Below, piece after piece: positions 62,598 through 64,000 of a stretch of DNA of 64,000 nt. Position 1 is the stretch's first letter. Every line of letters begins with the position of its first letter. A model generated the notes under the pieces. It saw only the letters and a program-made list of their open reading frames with translations, had not been told where the DNA came from and did no database searches. A program made the position numbers and the translations under genes. The DNA is taken from contig CAZTSX010000001.1 of the NCBI GenBank assembly GCA_964616825.1, positions 62,001-126,000 on the forward strand. Direction: 5' to 3'. The DNA is from QYOJ01 sp964616825 (GTDB lineage Bacteria; Bacteroidota; Bacteroidia; Bacteroidales; FEN-979).

Positions 62598-63421
62598 CAG
62601 TACTGTTCTCGCTCATTCGGAAAATCGAGGTTTTTCACGTCATTAATATACGTGTTGATAGCTCCTTTTACCTCTTCGGAGAGATTGTGATAACGACGCA
62701 GGAAACGAGGTGAGAATTCCTGAGTAATGCCCAGCATATCATGTAATACCAATACCTGGCCGTCGACTTCAGGACCGGCTCCGATACCGATTACAGGGAT
62801 CTTCACCTCCCTGGCAACTTGTCCCCCAAGTTTGGCCGGAATTTTTTCAAGAACGATCCCAAAACAACCGGCACTGTCAAGGAGCTTAGCATCCTTAAGT
62901 AACTTGGCTGCTTCGTCTTCGGTGGTCGCACGCACCACATAGGTGCCAAACTTATGGATAGACTGCGGCGTCAGGCCCAGATGTCCCATCACAGGAATCC
63001 CAGCCGTTAAAATCCGGTCAATCGACTCAACAACCTCTTTCCCACCCTCCAGTTTTACTGCATCGGCACCCGACTCTTTCATGATCCGAATAGCCGAGCT
63101 CAAGGCCTCTTTTGAGTTTCCCTGATATGTGCCAAAAGGGAGATCCACTACAACCAGGGCTCGCTTCACCGCCCTCACAACGGAAGAGGCATGATAGATC
63201 ATCTCGTTCAGTGTGATCGGTAGCGTGGAGGTGTGACCAGCCATTACGTTGGAGGCTGAATCTCCAACCAGGATTACATCAATACCTGTATCCTCCAGAA
63301 TCCTTGCGAAAGAATAGTCGTAGGCAGTCAACATGGCGATCTTTACCTCTTTGAGCTTCATCTCAAGAAGCACATGGGTAGTCACCTTCTGTACATTACG
63401 AAATGAAAATGGAACTGGCAT
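62597..63421 (-). CDS. panB: 3-methyl-2-oxobutanoate hydroxymethyltransferase
   Basis: 274 residues. First committed step to pantothenate, making ketopantoate with methylene-THF. VILVGDSASNVMAGHTSTLPIT (about 50-71, metal-binding Asp), VVDLPFGTYQ (about 92-101), VKLEGGKE (about 121) and VMGHLGLTPQS (about 144) are all typical. Heads the eight-gene minus-strand run that ends at chaN and has a TAGCTTTG box upstream. Confidence 0.97.
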   Translation of the reverse strand: MPVPFSFRNVQKVTTHVLLEMKLKEVKIAMLTAYDYSFARILEDTGIDVILVGDSASNVMAGHTSTLPITLNEMIYHASSVVRAVKRALVVVDLPFGTYQGNSKEALSSAIRIMKESGADAVKLEGGKEVVESIDRILTAGIPVMGHLGLTPQSIHKFGTYVVRATTEDEAAKLLKDAKLLDSAGCFGIVLEKIPAKLGGQVAREVKIPVIGIGAGPEVDGQVLVLHDMLGITQEFSPRFLRRYHNLSEEVKGAINTYINDVKNLDFPNEREQY

Positions 63422-63439
63422 ATCGATCAGTTTAATTTA

Positions 63440-63447
63440 CAAAGCTA
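63440..63447 (-). promoter_or_regulatory. Candidate -7 box of the panB operon
   Basis: TAGCTTTG on the minus strand, 18 bp before the panB start at 63421. No convincing -33 element. Confidence 0.5.
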
Positions 63448-63467
63448 CGATTTTATTGAAAATTGTT

Positions 63468-63475
63468 TAATTTTG
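63468..63475 (+). promoter_or_regulatory. Candidate -7 box of the right-edge lipoprotein gene
   Basis: TAATTTTG followed by C, 23 bp before the ATG at 63499; divergent from the panB box 20 bp away. Confidence 0.5.
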
Positions 63476-63498
63476 CATACTTATCTAAATGTATACTG

Positions 63499-64000
63499 AT
63501 GCGATCACTGAAAATCTTGATCTTGCTACTTACAACCACAACAATTTTACATTCCTGTAAGAAAGAGATAGAATTGAATACTGAATGGAAAGATGTTACC
63601 ATCGTTTATGGCATATTAAACCAGTTGGATTCAATACATTATATAAAAGTCACAAAAGCATTCCTTGGGCCAGGGAACGCATTGCAATATGCTCAGATAC
63701 CTGATTCCAGCAATTACCCATACAAGATGGAGGTTTCCCTTGAGGCATGGAATAGTACGAATCAGGTTGCTGTGTACCGGTTTGATACCACAACTATTCA
63801 CAACAAGGATAGTGGACAGTTTTACTTTCCCAATCAAATGACCTATGCCAATGATTCCATCCTGGATCCAGTTTATCATTATAAACTAGTCATACGAAAC
63901 CCTCACACCCAGAAAGAGATCCTTTCAGAGACCGCGCTGGTTAGGGATTTTACCGTCGAAAGGCCATTCAATTATCAAGCGATCTCATTCGATCCGGGAA
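63499..64000 (+). CDS. Hypothetical lipoprotein (3' end outside window)
   Basis: First 167 codons of a lipoprotein: signal MRSLKILILLLTTTTILHSC with lipobox LHSC (cysteine residue 20). The mature part starts KKEIELNTEWKDVTIVYGILNQ and is beta-rich (DSIHYIKVTKAFLG, PYKMEVSLEAWN, YRFDTTTI). It resembles uncharacterised Bacteroidota surface lipoproteins with an Ig-like start; I cannot name the family. The frame is open to the last base. Confidence 0.85.
   Translation, partial: MRSLKILILLLTTTTILHSCKKEIELNTEWKDVTIVYGILNQLDSIHYIKVTKAFLGPGNALQYAQIPDSSNYPYKMEVSLEAWNSTNQVAVYRFDTTTIHNKDSGQFYFPNQMTYANDSILDPVYHYKLVIRNPHTQKEILSETALVRDFTVERPFNYQAISFDPG

Noticed and set aside
1..64000. CRISPR arrays, insertion sequences, integrases or rRNA genes
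   Set aside because: No regularly spaced direct repeats, transposase-like proteins or rRNA segments were seen on either strand.

Overview
The window is a gene-dense chromosomal segment of a member of the Bacteroidota, probably a free-living or sediment Bacteroidales-like organism. Evidence for the phylum: the gene order sigma-54 activator / lptE / small TPR protein / secG / groES / groEL, a type IX secretion C-terminal sorting domain on a C10 peptidase, a DUF4271 protein, an HU-CCDC81/SPOR protein, a two-gene methylmalonyl-CoA mutase, S46 and M28 peptidases, LruC and TonB-carboxypeptidase-regulatory domains, and many TAnnTTTG promoter boxes in place of sigma-70-type elements. I see no rRNA or tRNA gene, CRISPR array, insertion sequence or prophage.

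Layout. 1-9.1 kb (+): recG (cut by the left edge), pheT without its tRNA-binding domain, an envelope/secretion operon (sigma-54 activator, lptE, TPR protein, secG), then groES-groEL between two clear terminators. 9.2-12.9 kb (+): DUF4468 protein, rlmN, adenine deaminase, small ArsR-type regulator. 12.9-16.4 kb: Big_5 lipoprotein (-), yebC (+), REC-HTH regulator (-). 16.4-24.6 kb (mostly +): a GH3-family enzyme, deoxynucleoside kinase, kdsB, HU/SPOR protein, trmB, a DPP11-type S46 peptidase, and a TIGR01777 epimerase-like protein (-). 24.7-30.0 kb (+): methylmalonyl-CoA mutase with mutA and mutB separated by a receiver-only response regulator and a porin-like protein. 30.0-35.5 kb: secreted C10 protease (-), O-methyltransferase (+), divergent purE/hpt, then hpt-adk-obgE-PAP2 phosphatase. 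35.5-42.6 kb (-): alcohol dehydrogenase, and a cluster of TonB receptor, small membrane protein and TiaS-like DDTD kinase-domain protein that has no well-known counterpart, followed by a flavin-binding protein, a holin-like membrane protein and radA. 42.7-46.9 kb (-): histidine kinase, LuxR regulator, panC, panD, a flippase-like membrane protein, rfaE2. 46.9-50.4 kb (+): M1 aminopeptidase and MFS transporter. 50.4-53.4 kb (-): a large surface lipoprotein with Ig-like repeats and a LruC end, broken by two frame disruptions. 53.7-57.1 kb (+): mnmA with an altered active site, M28 peptidase, GtrA protein. 57.1-63.4 kb (-): an eight-gene run panB-rluA-DUF4271-hemD-rnpA-yidD-S41 protease-chaN. The right edge cuts a lipoprotein gene.

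How it fits together: the metabolic core is purine salvage and synthesis (ade, hpt, purE, adk, dNK), pantothenate synthesis (panB, panC, panD), LPS precursors and export (kdsB, rfaE2, lptE) and B12-dependent propionate/succinate conversion. The peptidases (S46, C10, M1, M28, S41) suggest a peptide- and amino-acid-using lifestyle; the mutase could connect amino-acid or propionate carbon to succinyl-CoA. The most unusual points are the domain-deleted PheT, the DDTD-kinase/membrane/TonB cluster, the broken surface-protein gene, the interrupted mut operon, and paired TAnnTTTG boxes arranged as palindromes.
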